64,000 nt of DNA from Thalassotalea insulae (GCF_030161395.1 NZ_BSST01000001.1:310001-374000); one strand, 5' to 3'; shown: positions 26,162 through 36,530, numbered from the stretch's first letter. Program-made: numbers and translations. Notes: a model not told the origin generated them from the sequence alone.

Positions 26162-26725
26162 TTAGCAGTTGATTGCCTGATAATCTGACTTTAATAAAGC
26201 AAAACATTTCAAATCATGGAATTGGTTTTTCCAGTAACCACTTTCGCGTCTAAGCCCTTCTTCCTGAAACCCTATTTTACCAAGGACAAATTCAGATCCT
26301 TTATTGCCTGGCACGGTATCCGCTTGAATACGATTTAACTCCCCACATGGTAGTTTTCCGTTAAATGCTGCCGCTACTATGCTATTAACAGCTTCAGTAA
26401 TATAACCTTGCCCCCAAAAATCAGACATTAAGTCATAACCGATAACGGCATTTTTCATCTGAGCATTCCAGCGATTAAAACCACATGTGCCAATAAGCGT
26501 ATCTGAGCCTTTTACACGGATCCCCCAACGAATACCCAAAGCTTCATTATAACGGCCATTAAAAAATGCAATCAGCCGACTTGCCTGAGCAATATCAGTA
26601 AAGACCTCAAGATCATAATATTCAACCACTGAAGGGTCTGAAAACAATGTAAAAATACTACTTGCATCACTTTCTGTGATTTTCGTTAAATTTAAACGTG
26701 ATGTCGCTAACTCTGGAAATTGCAT
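26162..26725 (-). CDS. GNAT acetyltransferase (RimJ/RimL type)
   Basis: A 187-residue N-acetyltransferase. TSRLNLTKITESDASSIFTL opens the fold, IGYDLMSDFWGQGYITEAV is the acetyl-CoA pocket (the usual Q/RxxGxG/A site is replaced by WGQGY, as in RimJ/L relatives), and RIQADTVPGNKGSEFVLGKI followed by GFQEEGLRRESGYW is the C-terminal hallmark. Acceptor unknown. It precedes CbiZ-type gene 34 bases away in the opposite reading order, both on the minus strand, so they may be cotranscribed. Confidence 0.8.
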   Translation of the reverse strand: MQFPELATSRLNLTKITESDASSIFTLFSDPSVVEYYDLEVFTDIAQASRLIAFFNGRYNEALGIRWGIRVKGSDTLIGTCGFNRWNAQMKNAVIGYDLMSDFWGQGYITEAVNSIVAAAFNGKLPCGELNRIQADTVPGNKGSEFVLGKIGFQEEGLRRESGYWKNQFHDLKCFALLKSDYQAINC

Positions 26726-26758
26726 TTTATGTCCTTATCCTTGGTTTAAATTAAATAA

Positions 26759-27478
26759 TTAAGTCAAACCGATTGTAGCCTTGGTCAAATTAGCTTGTTC
26801 AATCGATTGCCAACCAATAGAGCTGGTTACTGCTTGAAATACCGCTTTCCCCAATAGCTCCCCAAACAAAACATGTTTACCGCAATAGCTAACCTGTTGC
26901 TCACCATGACCATTAACCACAGCAATGGCATCTGTGCCTGTTCCTGTTGCTATTTTATTTGATATTGGGCTAAGAATACCCGCCTCTTGCAACGCTGCAG
27001 ACTTAGCTTCTGTTGCTATCAGCAACGCTTCAATCATTGCAGCATCGGTGAGCTTAGCAGAAGTTAAAATGATCAAATTAATCGTGCCGACTTCATTAAC
27101 GCTATCTGCTATGTGACGATATTCTGCCCGATCACCAACCCGTCTGACATTGGACAAACCTGTTGTTACTAACGCAACAATATCTACACCTTCAGCAGAC
27201 TGCTTCACCAGCCGAAACGAGTCCATAGACGCTGCCGTCATCATGCCAACAACCTTGCCATGCCATGCGCTGTTTTTACAATAATGACTTAAAGTTATCT
27301 CTGGAGGTTCAATCGTTATGGCATCTTTAGCTACTTTTAAATTAACGATATGATCCGCTTGCACCATACCACCATTAAACACCGCTGAACTCACCACTTG
27401 ATGCGATTTAACAAAATCAAGGTGAAGATATTCAGAACAATGAACTAATTTAGCATATGGGGTTAACAGCACAGACAT
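26759..27478 (-). CDS. cbiZ: CbiZ-like adenosylcobinamide amidohydrolase
   Basis: A 239-residue protein like CbiZ, which removes the aminopropanol side chain from (adenosyl)cobinamide so that it can enter the archaeal-type B12 salvage route. Recognised from SSAVFNGGMVQADHIVNLKV, the TAASMDSFRLV segment, ALVTTGLSNVRRVGD and GTGTDAIAVV, all in family order. No other cobalamin gene and no B12 riboswitch lie nearby, so it seems to be a solitary salvage gene. Confidence 0.8.
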   Translation of the reverse strand: MSVLLTPYAKLVHCSEYLHLDFVKSHQVVSSAVFNGGMVQADHIVNLKVAKDAITIEPPEITLSHYCKNSAWHGKVVGMMTAASMDSFRLVKQSAEGVDIVALVTTGLSNVRRVGDRAEYRHIADSVNEVGTINLIILTSAKLTDAAMIEALLIATEAKSAALQEAGILSPISNKIATGTGTDAIAVVNGHGEQQVSYCGKHVLFGELLGKAVFQAVTSSIGWQSIEQANLTKATIGLT

Positions 27479-27642
27479 AGTAAATAACTTTTTGAATTTA
27501 ATAGAAAATCATTAACGCATTCTATGCCAACACTGATTAAATTTAAACAAGCACCATAGAAAATACCACCATTACTGCGATTAAATAGAAATGATGATTT
27601 AGCCGCTTTATCAACCCATTATATTTCCATAACGATAATGTA

Positions 27643-28464
27643 TTACCACTGCACAGGATCCACCTGATAATACTGCCTTAATTGCTGATAAAGCTTAGGA
27701 TGTTGCTGATTGAGTTGCTGCGCACGCTCAAAGAATACTTCACTGGCAACAGCAAAAAACTCTGCTGGATTCGTAGCGCCATAATAATCGAATAATGACG
27801 GCGTCCCCGTTGAAGCCTGTTGTTGTAATAAGGAAAATTGTGCGGAAAATACCTCTGACCAACATTGATAACTCTGATCTTTGGCTAATATCGGTGCACC
27901 GTTAGCACTGCCATCTTCTTGATCCAGCTGATGGGCAAACTCATGGATCACGACATTATGTCCATCATCAATAATTTCAGCCCCCTCCAGCGTTGCCTGC
28001 CATGATAAAACAATCTTGCCGAAATTCCAGGATTCACCTGTCATTGTAATATCCTGCTGATAATGAACTCCATCCACATTGACGCTTTGCTGCTTTTTAA
28101 TAAATGCGCTCGGATACACTAAAATAGTCTGCAACTTAGGGTAATAATCCGTTTGTCGATTTAACAACAATAAGCATGCCTGCGCCGCTATGGTTATTCT
28201 GATTTCATCAGTGATCTCAACGCCCTGACATCCAATGAAGTGCTTTTCCGCTAAAAATACCTGAATATGTTGTTTTAACTGCAGCTGCAAATCCGCCGGC
28301 ATTTGACGGAAATAAGGCATTCGCTGCTGAATAATTTTACGCCACTGCTTTTTAAATGGTCGGCGTTTAATTTTATTTCGCTGGTATTCGCGCCAGTACG
28401 GTTTACCAAACGAATAACCAAACAAAATCAGACCGATAACTATCGGTAAAACATAAGGCAACAT
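27643..28464 (-). CDS. mtfA: MtfA-like zinc-dependent peptidase
   Basis: A 273-residue relative of E. coli MtfA (Mlc titration factor, an aminopeptidase activated by Mlc). The zinc motif is HEFAHQLDQEDG with the downstream Glu in NPAEFFAVASEVFFE. The N-terminal hydrophobic helix (about 3-20), followed by a basic stretch, is seen in many marine homologues. In E. coli MtfA links to glucose PTS control; whether that holds here is unknown. Confidence 0.88.
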   Translation of the reverse strand: MLPYVLPIVIGLILFGYSFGKPYWREYQRNKIKRRPFKKQWRKIIQQRMPYFRQMPADLQLQLKQHIQVFLAEKHFIGCQGVEITDEIRITIAAQACLLLLNRQTDYYPKLQTILVYPSAFIKKQQSVNVDGVHYQQDITMTGESWNFGKIVLSWQATLEGAEIIDDGHNVVIHEFAHQLDQEDGSANGAPILAKDQSYQCWSEVFSAQFSLLQQQASTGTPSLFDYYGATNPAEFFAVASEVFFERAQQLNQQHPKLYQQLRQYYQVDPVQW

Positions 28465-28645
28465 TGATTAATTTCATAATAAGTATTTACTATGAGGTAG
28501 GTACGAAACGTTGAAAAATCAAGTCGAGCTATTATTTTCAAAACTTAATGCAAAGAATTTTCTAAGGTGCAGATCAATGTTTGATATGCATTAGCACAGT
28601 TTTCACGATTAACGACTATCAGGTGAAAATAGTGCAATGTAAATG

Positions 28646-28681
28646 AAAAAGCCACTCGCATAAGAGTGGCTCTTTTATTTT
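28646..28681 (-). terminator. Terminator of the TonB receptor gene
   Basis: GCCACTCGCATAAGAGTGGC (28651-28670) forms an 8-bp stem with A and T runs on both sides; it lies 12 bases from the receptor stop on the minus strand. Confidence 0.85.
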
Positions 28682-28692
28682 AATCGCTTAAT

Positions 28693-31449
28693 TTAAAAGC
28701 TAAAACTTACTCGCGCATAAAAATAACGACCTCGGGCACTATAGGTTGAAGGATCATGTCCACCATCAACTGTAGATGCTAAAATAGGAGGCTCTTCATC
28801 AAATACATTATCAATACCTAAGGTTAGCTTACTTTCCCAGTACTTAGGCATGTGATAGCTGACTTGTGCATCATGCTTAAAATAATTGTCCACTTTAGGT
28901 AGTTCGACGACATCGTTATCACTATCTAATAGATCATCGATATAACTGATATTCCAGCTCGCCTCCCAGTCACCTTGTGTCCAATTAACACCACCGTTAA
29001 CTTTTAACTGCGGGAATGATGCACCTCCTGTGACTAAACCAGCAGAGTCTGTACGATTTTCAACGCCACTGCGTATTTCAATATCAACCCACTCTTTCAG
29101 TTTAGAAACACCTAATTGAAAGCTATAATCACCTGAGCTAGTGCCATTTAAATCATAACGCCCTTCCAGTTCCCAACCTGATAGTTCACGACGGTCAACA
29201 TTTTCATAAACGTCACGCACTTCGATAATCGCGCCTGAGTTAGGGTTTCTGATCACGGTATTAGCCCATAGTGCCGGATTATTCGCATTTTCCGTCACCT
29301 TGCGTGTTGCACCATAGGTGGCAACCACATTGGTTTGTTCTATATTCCAGTAATCAAAAGTTACCGATAAGCCTTCAACTAACGACTCCGGCGTCCAGAC
29401 AACACCTGTAGTAAATGATTTTGACTCTTCGGCTTCCAGATCTTGGTTACCACCGGTTAATGAGGTATATCCTAAATCGCCAGGTGCCCGCACCGTACAA
29501 CCAGGTAAGCTCGACCAACTATCTGTGGTACAAGGGTCGGTATCATTGACAAAGCCTTTTTGGCTTGGAGTATAAAGCTCACCAAATGTTGGTGCACGGA
29601 AGCCTTCACTGTAGCTATAGCGTGCTAACAAGTCAGGGGTAATCTGCCAACGAACACCAACTTTAGGTGTGGTAGTACTACCAAAATCACTGTAGCGAGA
29701 ATGTCTTAACGCCAGCTCAAGCTCTAATGACTCAGCCATAGGCATATCTGCAAGTATGGGTAATGCCGCCTCGAGATAGGCTTCTTCAATTTTACGTGTT
29801 GGCGCCTTAGTATCTGAAACTTGTTCGACAAAGGCAACATCGCCGGTATTTAAACCAACATCATGATTGACTGAAGCATCTTGCCAGCGTACTTCTGCCC
29901 CTGCCGCCACATAAACGGGACCTGCGGGTAATTCAAACACTTCCCCGGTGATATTAGCGCTTAAAAATCGCAAAGTGTTATCAAAAATACTGGTAGGTTT
30001 ATGGGCGAATATATAACCCATCATATCTTCAGTGACAGCGCCAAATGGGCCAATTAAATCAAGTGGCACACAACCATCGGTACGCGCCAAACAATCATCC
30101 GAGTCGCCAGCAGCCGTGCGCAGTCGCGCCAATGACATTTGCTGGCCACGAGTTTCAATCACTTTACTACGCTGATGACTATAAACGAAATCATAATCCC
30201 AATCACTGATCACCCCTTTAACGCCAAAGGTAAAGCGATCAACATCTGAGTCTGCATCTCTTGGACGTAAAATACCATTTTCGGTAATGCGACGCTGAAC
30301 AATAACGTCTTCACCAAATGGGTTATATTGGTTATTTGCCGAAACAATAATGTTATCACCAAATTCTAACGCCCCTGGTGCAAAATAATTGATACTGCGA
30401 ATATCAGCGGAGTTATATTCAACAAATAATGAGGTGTCTTCAGCAATTTCATATTCGCCGGAAACCCAAACCGTGGTTGACTGATATTCATTTGAACCAG
30501 TTTCATAGTCATGATAGTTAAAACTGTCACATTGCTCGCTTGCCCCGCAATGACTGGCATCTCCTGGTGCTGATGACCAATAACCATTAAATGGCCTAAA
30601 ATCATCAAGGTTATAACCACTATTAGGATCCCAACTTGCACCGTCAACAGCGGTAAACCCTAACCGCTCATAATCCGTAGAGTAAATCCACGAACGCGGA
30701 CTTTTACTTGAACGTAAGTTAGTGCCTGTAGCACCAAAACGGCGTAAGTCTGCTTCGTTACTAATATCACGATCACGGCGCATCCAGCCATCGTCATTAA
30801 AGTGACTAGCGCTGACTAACCACCTTGCTTTGTCGGTATTGCCACCAAAGGTAAATGACACCCGCTTCTGACCAGCGTCACCATGGCGACTTTCCCCTGC
30901 TTCAACATTGACTTTCAAGCCATCGTAATTACTACGCATGATTAAGTTAACCACACCGGCGATAGCGTCTGAGCCATAGACAGCGGATGCACCATCTTTT
31001 AACACTTCAACGCGTTCCACCGCATCAAATGGAATACTTTCTAAATCGACTGAAGAACTGACGCCTCGGGTACTAACGCGGCGTCCATTAATAAGTACTA
31101 AGGTATTGTTAGCCGATAAACCACGTAATCTGACGGTTGCCGAACCATCATTATTACCGCCAGAGCGTGGGCTAGAAGGACTGCCAACAACGGAAGGAAG
31201 GCGCAATAATAATTCACCTATCGTACTAACCCCCGAACGCTCTATCGTCGCTTTATCAAGTACAGTTACCGGTGAGCTTGTGGTTAATTCCTGACGTTTA
31301 ATACGCGACCCAGTCACGCTGATCACTTCCGCCTCTTCACTCGCCTGTTGCGACACTTCTTCAGCCATCGTCGGCACCCCAACAGATAATCCTGCCAAAG
31401 CCCCAATGAATATTGATAGCCGACTTAGATTGAACCTCTTACTAGACAT
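28693..31449 (-). CDS. TonB-dependent outer-membrane receptor
   Basis: A 918-residue receptor: signal peptide ending about residue 29 (PTMAEE), TonB box-like EVISVTGSRIKRQEL, plug domain with RLPSVVGSPSSPRSGGNNDG and TLVLINGRRVSTRGV and ERVEVLKDGASAVYGSDAIA, then a long beta barrel ending ARVSFSF. The 'INGRR' and 'DGASAVYGSDAIAGVVN' motifs are those of large peptide/oligosaccharide-type receptors of Alteromonadales. The cargo is unknown. A near-palindromic element precedes its start and resembles the one before the collagenase, so peptides are a possible substrate. Confidence 0.88.
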   Translation of the reverse strand: MSSKRFNLSRLSIFIGALAGLSVGVPTMAEEVSQQASEEAEVISVTGSRIKRQELTTSSPVTVLDKATIERSGVSTIGELLLRLPSVVGSPSSPRSGGNNDGSATVRLRGLSANNTLVLINGRRVSTRGVSSSVDLESIPFDAVERVEVLKDGASAVYGSDAIAGVVNLIMRSNYDGLKVNVEAGESRHGDAGQKRVSFTFGGNTDKARWLVSASHFNDDGWMRRDRDISNEADLRRFGATGTNLRSSKSPRSWIYSTDYERLGFTAVDGASWDPNSGYNLDDFRPFNGYWSSAPGDASHCGASEQCDSFNYHDYETGSNEYQSTTVWVSGEYEIAEDTSLFVEYNSADIRSINYFAPGALEFGDNIIVSANNQYNPFGEDVIVQRRITENGILRPRDADSDVDRFTFGVKGVISDWDYDFVYSHQRSKVIETRGQQMSLARLRTAAGDSDDCLARTDGCVPLDLIGPFGAVTEDMMGYIFAHKPTSIFDNTLRFLSANITGEVFELPAGPVYVAAGAEVRWQDASVNHDVGLNTGDVAFVEQVSDTKAPTRKIEEAYLEAALPILADMPMAESLELELALRHSRYSDFGSTTTPKVGVRWQITPDLLARYSYSEGFRAPTFGELYTPSQKGFVNDTDPCTTDSWSSLPGCTVRAPGDLGYTSLTGGNQDLEAEESKSFTTGVVWTPESLVEGLSVTFDYWNIEQTNVVATYGATRKVTENANNPALWANTVIRNPNSGAIIEVRDVYENVDRRELSGWELEGRYDLNGTSSGDYSFQLGVSKLKEWVDIEIRSGVENRTDSAGLVTGGASFPQLKVNGGVNWTQGDWEASWNISYIDDLLDSDNDVVELPKVDNYFKHDAQVSYHMPKYWESKLTLGIDNVFDEEPPILASTVDGGHDPSTYSARGRYFYARVSFSF

Positions 31450-31503
31450 GTTGTATCTCCAATTATTGTTTTAATTTGATGATGTGCTCATTAATCACAC
31501 ACT

Positions 31504-31529
31504 AAGATATACTGTATACAATATATCTT
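31504..31529. promoter_or_regulatory. 26-bp near-palindrome before the TonB receptor
   Basis: AAGATATACTGTATACAATA, extending to ATCTT, is palindromic except for one symmetric mismatch pair. It lies about 55 bases before the receptor start and is similar at 18 of 22 positions to 7708-7729. Operator candidate. Confidence 0.5.
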
Positions 31530-31875
31530 CAAGCAAATAAATAAACAAAATGTCACTGTTACCAATGAACCTTAGTAATATTAAGTGGTGAGAAATTAGT
31601 CGTTTTATAACGGCAAGTGCATTATGATTTACTCGAAATATCTAGTGATAGAACGTCAATATAGAGGCTGGATATGGATATAAAACACATTAAGTTATGG
31701 CTGTTACAGCTCGGTGCTTGAGCGTCATTTCGACAACTGTTGCGCTATTTCAAGTATTGACTTAAAAACTATAGATACAGATATAGAGGGAAGACAGCGC
31801 TTATCAGCACCGGCTTAATCGTGAAATTCACCACGCAATTATTAATGCTAAAAGCAACGCAGTTAGTACTAATAA
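31530..31875. other. Gap without recognisable genes
   Basis: About 350 AT-rich bases between the receptor promoter and the SRPBCC gene. No ORF, terminator or conserved element that I can support. Confidence 0.5.
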
Positions 31876-32298
31876 TTAGCTAAAAGACGCCTTTAAATCA
31901 GTTAGTAATGCAACATAAATAGGATCACAAAATGCCTTAACGTCCTCTCCGCCGATCTCCCAGCTTGACGTCCAGAGCACAAAAGTCGCGTTACTATCAG
32001 TAACTGAAAATAACTTTACTGTGCCAATATAGCCACTGACATTTTCTTTGCTAACAGCACCAGGACCATTATCGATACGATAAGAAAAGGAGTTGTTAGT
32101 TTCATCAAACGCAACCAGTGTTTCATGAAAAGCGCCGTTTAATACGCGCTTAGCGCCAATTTGATCAGGCTTGGCATCTCCTACTACATCGACATGCTCA
32201 ACTACATTAGGTGCCCAAGAAAGATCGTGAAAATTACGCATAGCCTGCCAAACCTGAGAGATTGGCGCGTTAACGTAAGTAGAGTTATAGCATCCCAT
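31876..32298 (-). CDS. SRPBCC (START-like) ligand-binding protein
   Basis: A 140-residue protein of the polyketide cyclase/dehydrase-lipid transport fold: INAPxxxVW-type start (VNAPISQVWQAMRNFHDLSW), then GAKRVLNGAFHETLVAFDE, FSYRIDNG and a final VALLTDLKASF helix. It binds a small hydrophobic ligand in the fold's cavity; ligand and pathway are unknown. Complete at about the usual length of 140-150 residues, unlike the degraded relative at 4505-4720. Confidence 0.75.
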   Translation of the reverse strand: MGCYNSTYVNAPISQVWQAMRNFHDLSWAPNVVEHVDVVGDAKPDQIGAKRVLNGAFHETLVAFDETNNSFSYRIDNGPGAVSKENVSGYIGTVKLFSVTDSNATFVLWTSSWEIGGEDVKAFCDPIYVALLTDLKASFS

Positions 32299-32622
32299 AA
32301 TAATATTCCTTCATCCGATTGTAGATAAATTAAGCTTAGTTTAGCTTATTGAAATATCCATATTATCTGAGCTGGGCTGGCTATTTTATATCTAAGCCCC
32401 ATGGTTCATTGCTACTCAATTAATCTTGTAGTTTCTATGGCAATAGTGAGTATTTCGCAATTACGCTAAATATAGAGTTGCGAGCTAAAATTGATATCAA
32501 AACGTTAAAAATAGCAGTTATTCAGAATAAATAATTAGAGCTGAAACTTAAAAGAAACGACAAAGTTAAAATTTAGCAATACTTTGTTCATAATAGCAGA
32601 GCATGTAAATTCGGTTTAACAC
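32299..32622. other. Gap without recognisable genes
   Basis: 324 AT-rich bases upstream of the SRPBCC gene. I see no gene, repeat or clear regulatory element. Confidence 0.5.
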
Positions 32623-33603
32623 TTAAAATTGTCGATGACGTGGTTGTTTAGTCGTCATCGAGTTAATACTATCCATCAACAACTGGCTATTGCTGACATT
32701 AGCCATTAGTTTTTCCTGTTCTTTAACTCTTTCAGAGGCTTGCTTAATAAGCTCCTCCTTTTCAGCCTGTAGCGCCTGTAGTAATGCTTGTTTTTCTTCC
32801 GGACTCAGATTTGGATTATTTTCAATTTCTTTCATCTTTTGGTCAATTTCATCCAGCTTTTCTCTATCAAGCCCAATACGCGCATCGAGAATTAATTGAT
32901 TAATAGAGGCTTGCATTGAATTAGTTGAATGTTCAGAAGGCTGACTACCTGATTGACCAACAACAGATCGACTACTTGTACTTAGCTCATATTCAAATCG
33001 TTGATAGAAGTCTTTGAGCATAATATTGTGTTCAGTCCACCCCTCCCTGTTGACTTTAAACTCCAGGTTACCGTACAGCTGATTAAAAAATTCATTAACC
33101 CCCTTGTCACTCCATTGCTCAGCAGGAGACAGCGGCGTTTTCTGAGGAAAACCTTCGATATCAATGCCATACATCACAGTATGCATACTAAACTGAAGCA
33201 ACATTGCATCCATTTCTGCCATGCCCTCAGTCGCTTTTTCCCATGCCTCTTTAACATGCTTAGGCGCATTCACTGGCGGAAATTGAATCGTTTTTGCAAG
33301 ACCTACTTCAACAATACCATCATTATTGAGATCGACTCTGTCACTACCATCAGGGTGTGCGAGTAAGTTTTGCGCGCCCTCCGTAGATAAGCTATCAACA
33401 TCAATATTCTCAGCCAAGGAATTCGCTTTTTGTACCAGCTTCAACTCCTCATAAGACAATGATTTAAGAAAGTCTTTTGAAGATCCATGATTTACGGAAA
33501 CTTTTTCTAATATCGCAGAAAAATTTGAAATTTCGTTACTGTCTAACTTTCGTTTTTGCAGCAAGTCAATGGATTTAGAACTGAATTGAATACTAGTTAC
33601 CAT
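32623..33603 (-). CDS. Hypothetical protein with a calcium-loop-like segment and helical tail
   Basis: A 326-residue protein with no signal peptide. DLNNDGIVEVG at about residue 95-106 resembles a calcium-binding EF loop. Residues about 250-310 are a charged helix (REKLDEIDQKMKEIENN then LSPEEKQALLQALQAEKEEL) that could form a coiled coil. The start MVTSIQFSSKSIDLLQ recalls proteins exported without a cleaved signal but I cannot show that. Not a family I can name. Confidence 0.6.
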   Translation of the reverse strand: MVTSIQFSSKSIDLLQKRKLDSNEISNFSAILEKVSVNHGSSKDFLKSLSYEELKLVQKANSLAENIDVDSLSTEGAQNLLAHPDGSDRVDLNNDGIVEVGLAKTIQFPPVNAPKHVKEAWEKATEGMAEMDAMLLQFSMHTVMYGIDIEGFPQKTPLSPAEQWSDKGVNEFFNQLYGNLEFKVNREGWTEHNIMLKDFYQRFEYELSTSSRSVVGQSGSQPSEHSTNSMQASINQLILDARIGLDREKLDEIDQKMKEIENNPNLSPEEKQALLQALQAEKEELIKQASERVKEQEKLMANVSNSQLLMDSINSMTTKQPRHRQF

Positions 33604-33840
33604 TTGATCTATCCTTAAATCTTATTAATAGCGCAAGTTATAGAAGCGTCTTTCACTACTTAGCGGCAATTTACTGCCAAATAATGACGACTTAGAGGCA
33701 AAGCCTGTTACCTAAAATCAAGCACAATTGTTAATTCGCATCAGTAATAAAGCCCTGCGCGGATTAATAAGCAAAGAGCACACCATAAATGTAAGTAACT
33801 CAATAGCTTTACTTCTCCAGTCTAAAACTATCACAGACCG

Positions 33841-34329
33841 TTACTTTATCTGACAAGCTCCATGACTAAGAACAGCTAAAGCATGGGATAACTTATCTTT
33901 AGGAATAAAACCACGCTTTTTTGCAATAAGCTGACCTTCGCCGCTAAAAATCAAGGTGGTTGGAGATGCCTGATATCCACCAATTTTTCGTAAGAATTGA
34001 CGATTAGCAGCATATGCCGGTATACCTTTATGATAATGTTTTAATGCATTTTTTAGCGCCCTGAAATTACCTTTAGCGCCAACCAAAGCAACATTAAGCG
34101 ACGATTGGCATTGAGTAAATGCCTTAGCCAGCACCTGCCCTTGCTTTTTACACCAACTACAGTTTGGCTGGAAGATCATAGTAATCGTTGCCAAGTTATT
34201 ATTTACTTCACCATATTCAGGCGTTAACGACTTCAATGAAAAAGGCTCTGCCTGAAGTTGACCAACAGCAAAGTGAGTGCTGATAACTATCAGCACTAAC
34301 CACTTATCTAACAAGTTGATTTTACTCAT
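33841..34329 (-). CDS. Periplasmic thioredoxin-fold protein paired with a TonB receptor
   Basis: A 162-residue protein: signal peptide or anchor (about 1-27), then a thioredoxin fold with CxxC in TMIFQPNCSWCKKQG (C57, C60), and the cis-Pro loop in GYQASPTTLIF. It starts 12 bases after the TonB receptor and is surely in the same operon. Probable role: keeping a thiol in the periplasmic or receptor-bound partner reduced, or inserting a metal or heme. The cis-proline is in TPT, as in DsbE/ResA-type proteins. Confidence 0.8.
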   Translation of the reverse strand: MSKINLLDKWLVLIVISTHFAVGQLQAEPFSLKSLTPEYGEVNNNLATITMIFQPNCSWCKKQGQVLAKAFTQCQSSLNVALVGAKGNFRALKNALKHYHKGIPAYAANRQFLRKIGGYQASPTTLIFSGEGQLIAKKRGFIPKDKLSHALAVLSHGACQIK

Positions 34330-34341
34330 GATAACAATAAG

Positions 34342-36477
34342 TTAAAGTTTAACTTCTACGCCAGCATAGAGCTCGCGGCCATGTAAAGCACCATAGATAT
34401 AAGCGACATCATAACCACCATTGGCATCATAAAATAGTGGCGTATCTCCGCTGTCAATTTGTGTTTTTTCAAAAACATTCGAGATACCAGCATAAACCTT
34501 GGTATGTTCAGTTAACTGATACTGAACTTTAATATCAGAGGTGGTAAACGCCTCACCAGTAAGTGTTTTTGCAGTAGATAGGTCGTTTAATCTGTTATAG
34601 CCCTGATAGTTATAATCACGAAGATTTTTTTCACCAAACCATACTGTTGACCAATACACTTTGAAGTTGTCTTTTTCATATTGCAGTTCAATACTGGCGC
34701 GCTCTTCTACCGGTGCTATCGCATAAGAGGATTTAAACGCGCTGTCATAATTAAACTTTTCAACACCAAGGTTTACGGTAAAGTTATCACTAACGTTAAT
34801 CCCGGCAGTTACATCAAAAGTAGTAACCGCTGCGCTGTCGGTTAGTTGAGTTAATAACGGCACCCCGTCGGCGTTTTCTTGCAGGCTCGCTAAATTATCA
34901 ACTTTTGAATGTGCCAATGACGCAGTAAAGGCGAGCAGCTGATTATCAAAGCTTAATGAATAACTTGCCGAGAGTGACTCTTCTAATGAATCGATATTAA
35001 TTTGATAGCCCTGTTCAGCATCCAAAATGCCATGATCGGTCTCAAAAAAGGATAATGGTGCGCGATAGCCTCGTCCGGCGGATAAACGAGACGTTAACTG
35101 TTCGCTGTGGAAATAGCGCATATCCAAACGTGGTGCAATAAAGGTTTCATCAATTTCAGTCCCTATTTTCTCCGGGTCGACAAAATCAGCGGTCACCTTA
35201 TCAATTCTAAGGGCTAGAGCAACTTCCAGCTCAACTATTGGCGTCCAGGTGTCCTGAAAAAATATGCCGGTCGTGTCATAATCAAATGCGTCGCTTTGAT
35301 AGGCTGCAACGGCTTCTAAGGCATCGGTGGATGAGCGCATTTGCTCGCGGCGGCTATCAACTCCCAAGGTAATAAAATGCTGATCGAATAATTCGATATC
35401 AAACTTAGCTCGTGCGTACCACATGGTATCATCTGCCTGATAATCTATGCCTTCATAGAATGAATCCTGTATATGTTTGGCATAGCTAACGGCAAATTCC
35501 GCCAGCGTATAATCACTGATTTCATGTAAATATTTAACATAAGCCTCATCACGTGATGTATCGATCCATTCCGTGGTTTCCCACGGTTTGCCAATATAAT
35601 CATTACGAACATCATCATTGATAAATAACTGCTCTGATGCCTGCTGATCATATCCTGCAATCGCAGCACCAACAGATTTCACTTTATCGCCGATTACCGG
35701 ACCACCAAAAATTTCAGATTGCACTTTAGATAACCGCAATTGCACATTACTGCTATTTGATAAATCCTGAGTTAGAAAAGTGGTAAAGGATACGTTCTCA
35801 ATAAACGGTGCCTCACTAACACCATTGTCGTCATGATCTTCTTGATCTTGCTTATCGTATTGCGCAATAAAAGTTATGCCACTCTTACCATCATCTGAGA
35901 TAGCTGTTGCCATTCCCTTCATCGCGGTAAAATCATGTGAACCTTTAGCAAAATCAAAATTTGCGGTATTTTCATAGGCTTCTTTAGTGATGATATTCAC
36001 CGTACCACCAATCGCTTCAGGTGCAATCAGTGAGGCACCAGCACCTCGCGCCACCTCTATCCTATCCACTCCGGTTGTTGCAATCGCATCGACGGCATAA
36101 AAACCAGAAATAAGCGTATGGGTCGGCAGACCATCCACTAATATCGTGGTGTGTTCACCTTTCATTCCATTAAGCATGATCCGTTTAACACCACACATAG
36201 AACACTCATTCGAGACATTAACCCCTGGCTCATTATTAATGGCCGCGGTCAGGCTTAGGGCATTCTTATTTTCTATCGTTAAAGCATCTAAAATTTCAGT
36301 TTGCTGAATAACGTCTTTTAGGCGCCCTGCCTGATCTAATTTTTGTCTGAAGCTACGAACTTCAACAATTTCAATATCATCATTAACCTCAGCTAGCTGT
36401 TCAGCAAAGGCCAATGTAGAAGTGGATAAAGATAAACTTGCAACAACAGCAAGCGTTAAAGGGGATAAGGTTTTCAT
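34342..36477 (-). CDS. TonB-dependent receptor with a CxxC in its plug
   Basis: A 711-residue receptor with a signal peptide (about 1-25), a plug domain and a barrel ending GRELYAGVEVKL. The plug reads EPGVNVSNECSMCGVKRIML (C92, C95), then HTTILVDGLPTHTLISGFYA, then VDRIEVARGAGASLIAPEAI. A cysteine pair at this position is unusual for siderophore receptors and suggests metal or redox dependence. An imperfect Fur-like box lies about 55-75 bases upstream. The downstream gene encodes a thioredoxin-fold protein. Cargo uncertain: an iron complex, heme or copper are candidates. Confidence 0.83.
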   Translation of the reverse strand: MKTLSPLTLAVVASLSLSTSTLAFAEQLAEVNDDIEIVEVRSFRQKLDQAGRLKDVIQQTEILDALTIENKNALSLTAAINNEPGVNVSNECSMCGVKRIMLNGMKGEHTTILVDGLPTHTLISGFYAVDAIATTGVDRIEVARGAGASLIAPEAIGGTVNIITKEAYENTANFDFAKGSHDFTAMKGMATAISDDGKSGITFIAQYDKQDQEDHDDNGVSEAPFIENVSFTTFLTQDLSNSSNVQLRLSKVQSEIFGGPVIGDKVKSVGAAIAGYDQQASEQLFINDDVRNDYIGKPWETTEWIDTSRDEAYVKYLHEISDYTLAEFAVSYAKHIQDSFYEGIDYQADDTMWYARAKFDIELFDQHFITLGVDSRREQMRSSTDALEAVAAYQSDAFDYDTTGIFFQDTWTPIVELEVALALRIDKVTADFVDPEKIGTEIDETFIAPRLDMRYFHSEQLTSRLSAGRGYRAPLSFFETDHGILDAEQGYQINIDSLEESLSASYSLSFDNQLLAFTASLAHSKVDNLASLQENADGVPLLTQLTDSAAVTTFDVTAGINVSDNFTVNLGVEKFNYDSAFKSSYAIAPVEERASIELQYEKDNFKVYWSTVWFGEKNLRDYNYQGYNRLNDLSTAKTLTGEAFTTSDIKVQYQLTEHTKVYAGISNVFEKTQIDSGDTPLFYDANGGYDVAYIYGALHGRELYAGVEVKL

Positions 36478-36530
36478 TTACGACTCAGTACTCAATTAAG
36501 ATAAAATGCTAAAATTAAACTAAACGGTAA

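Noticed and set aside
27479..27642. Cobalamin riboswitch beside cbiZ
   Set aside because: No B12-box-like sequence in either flank.
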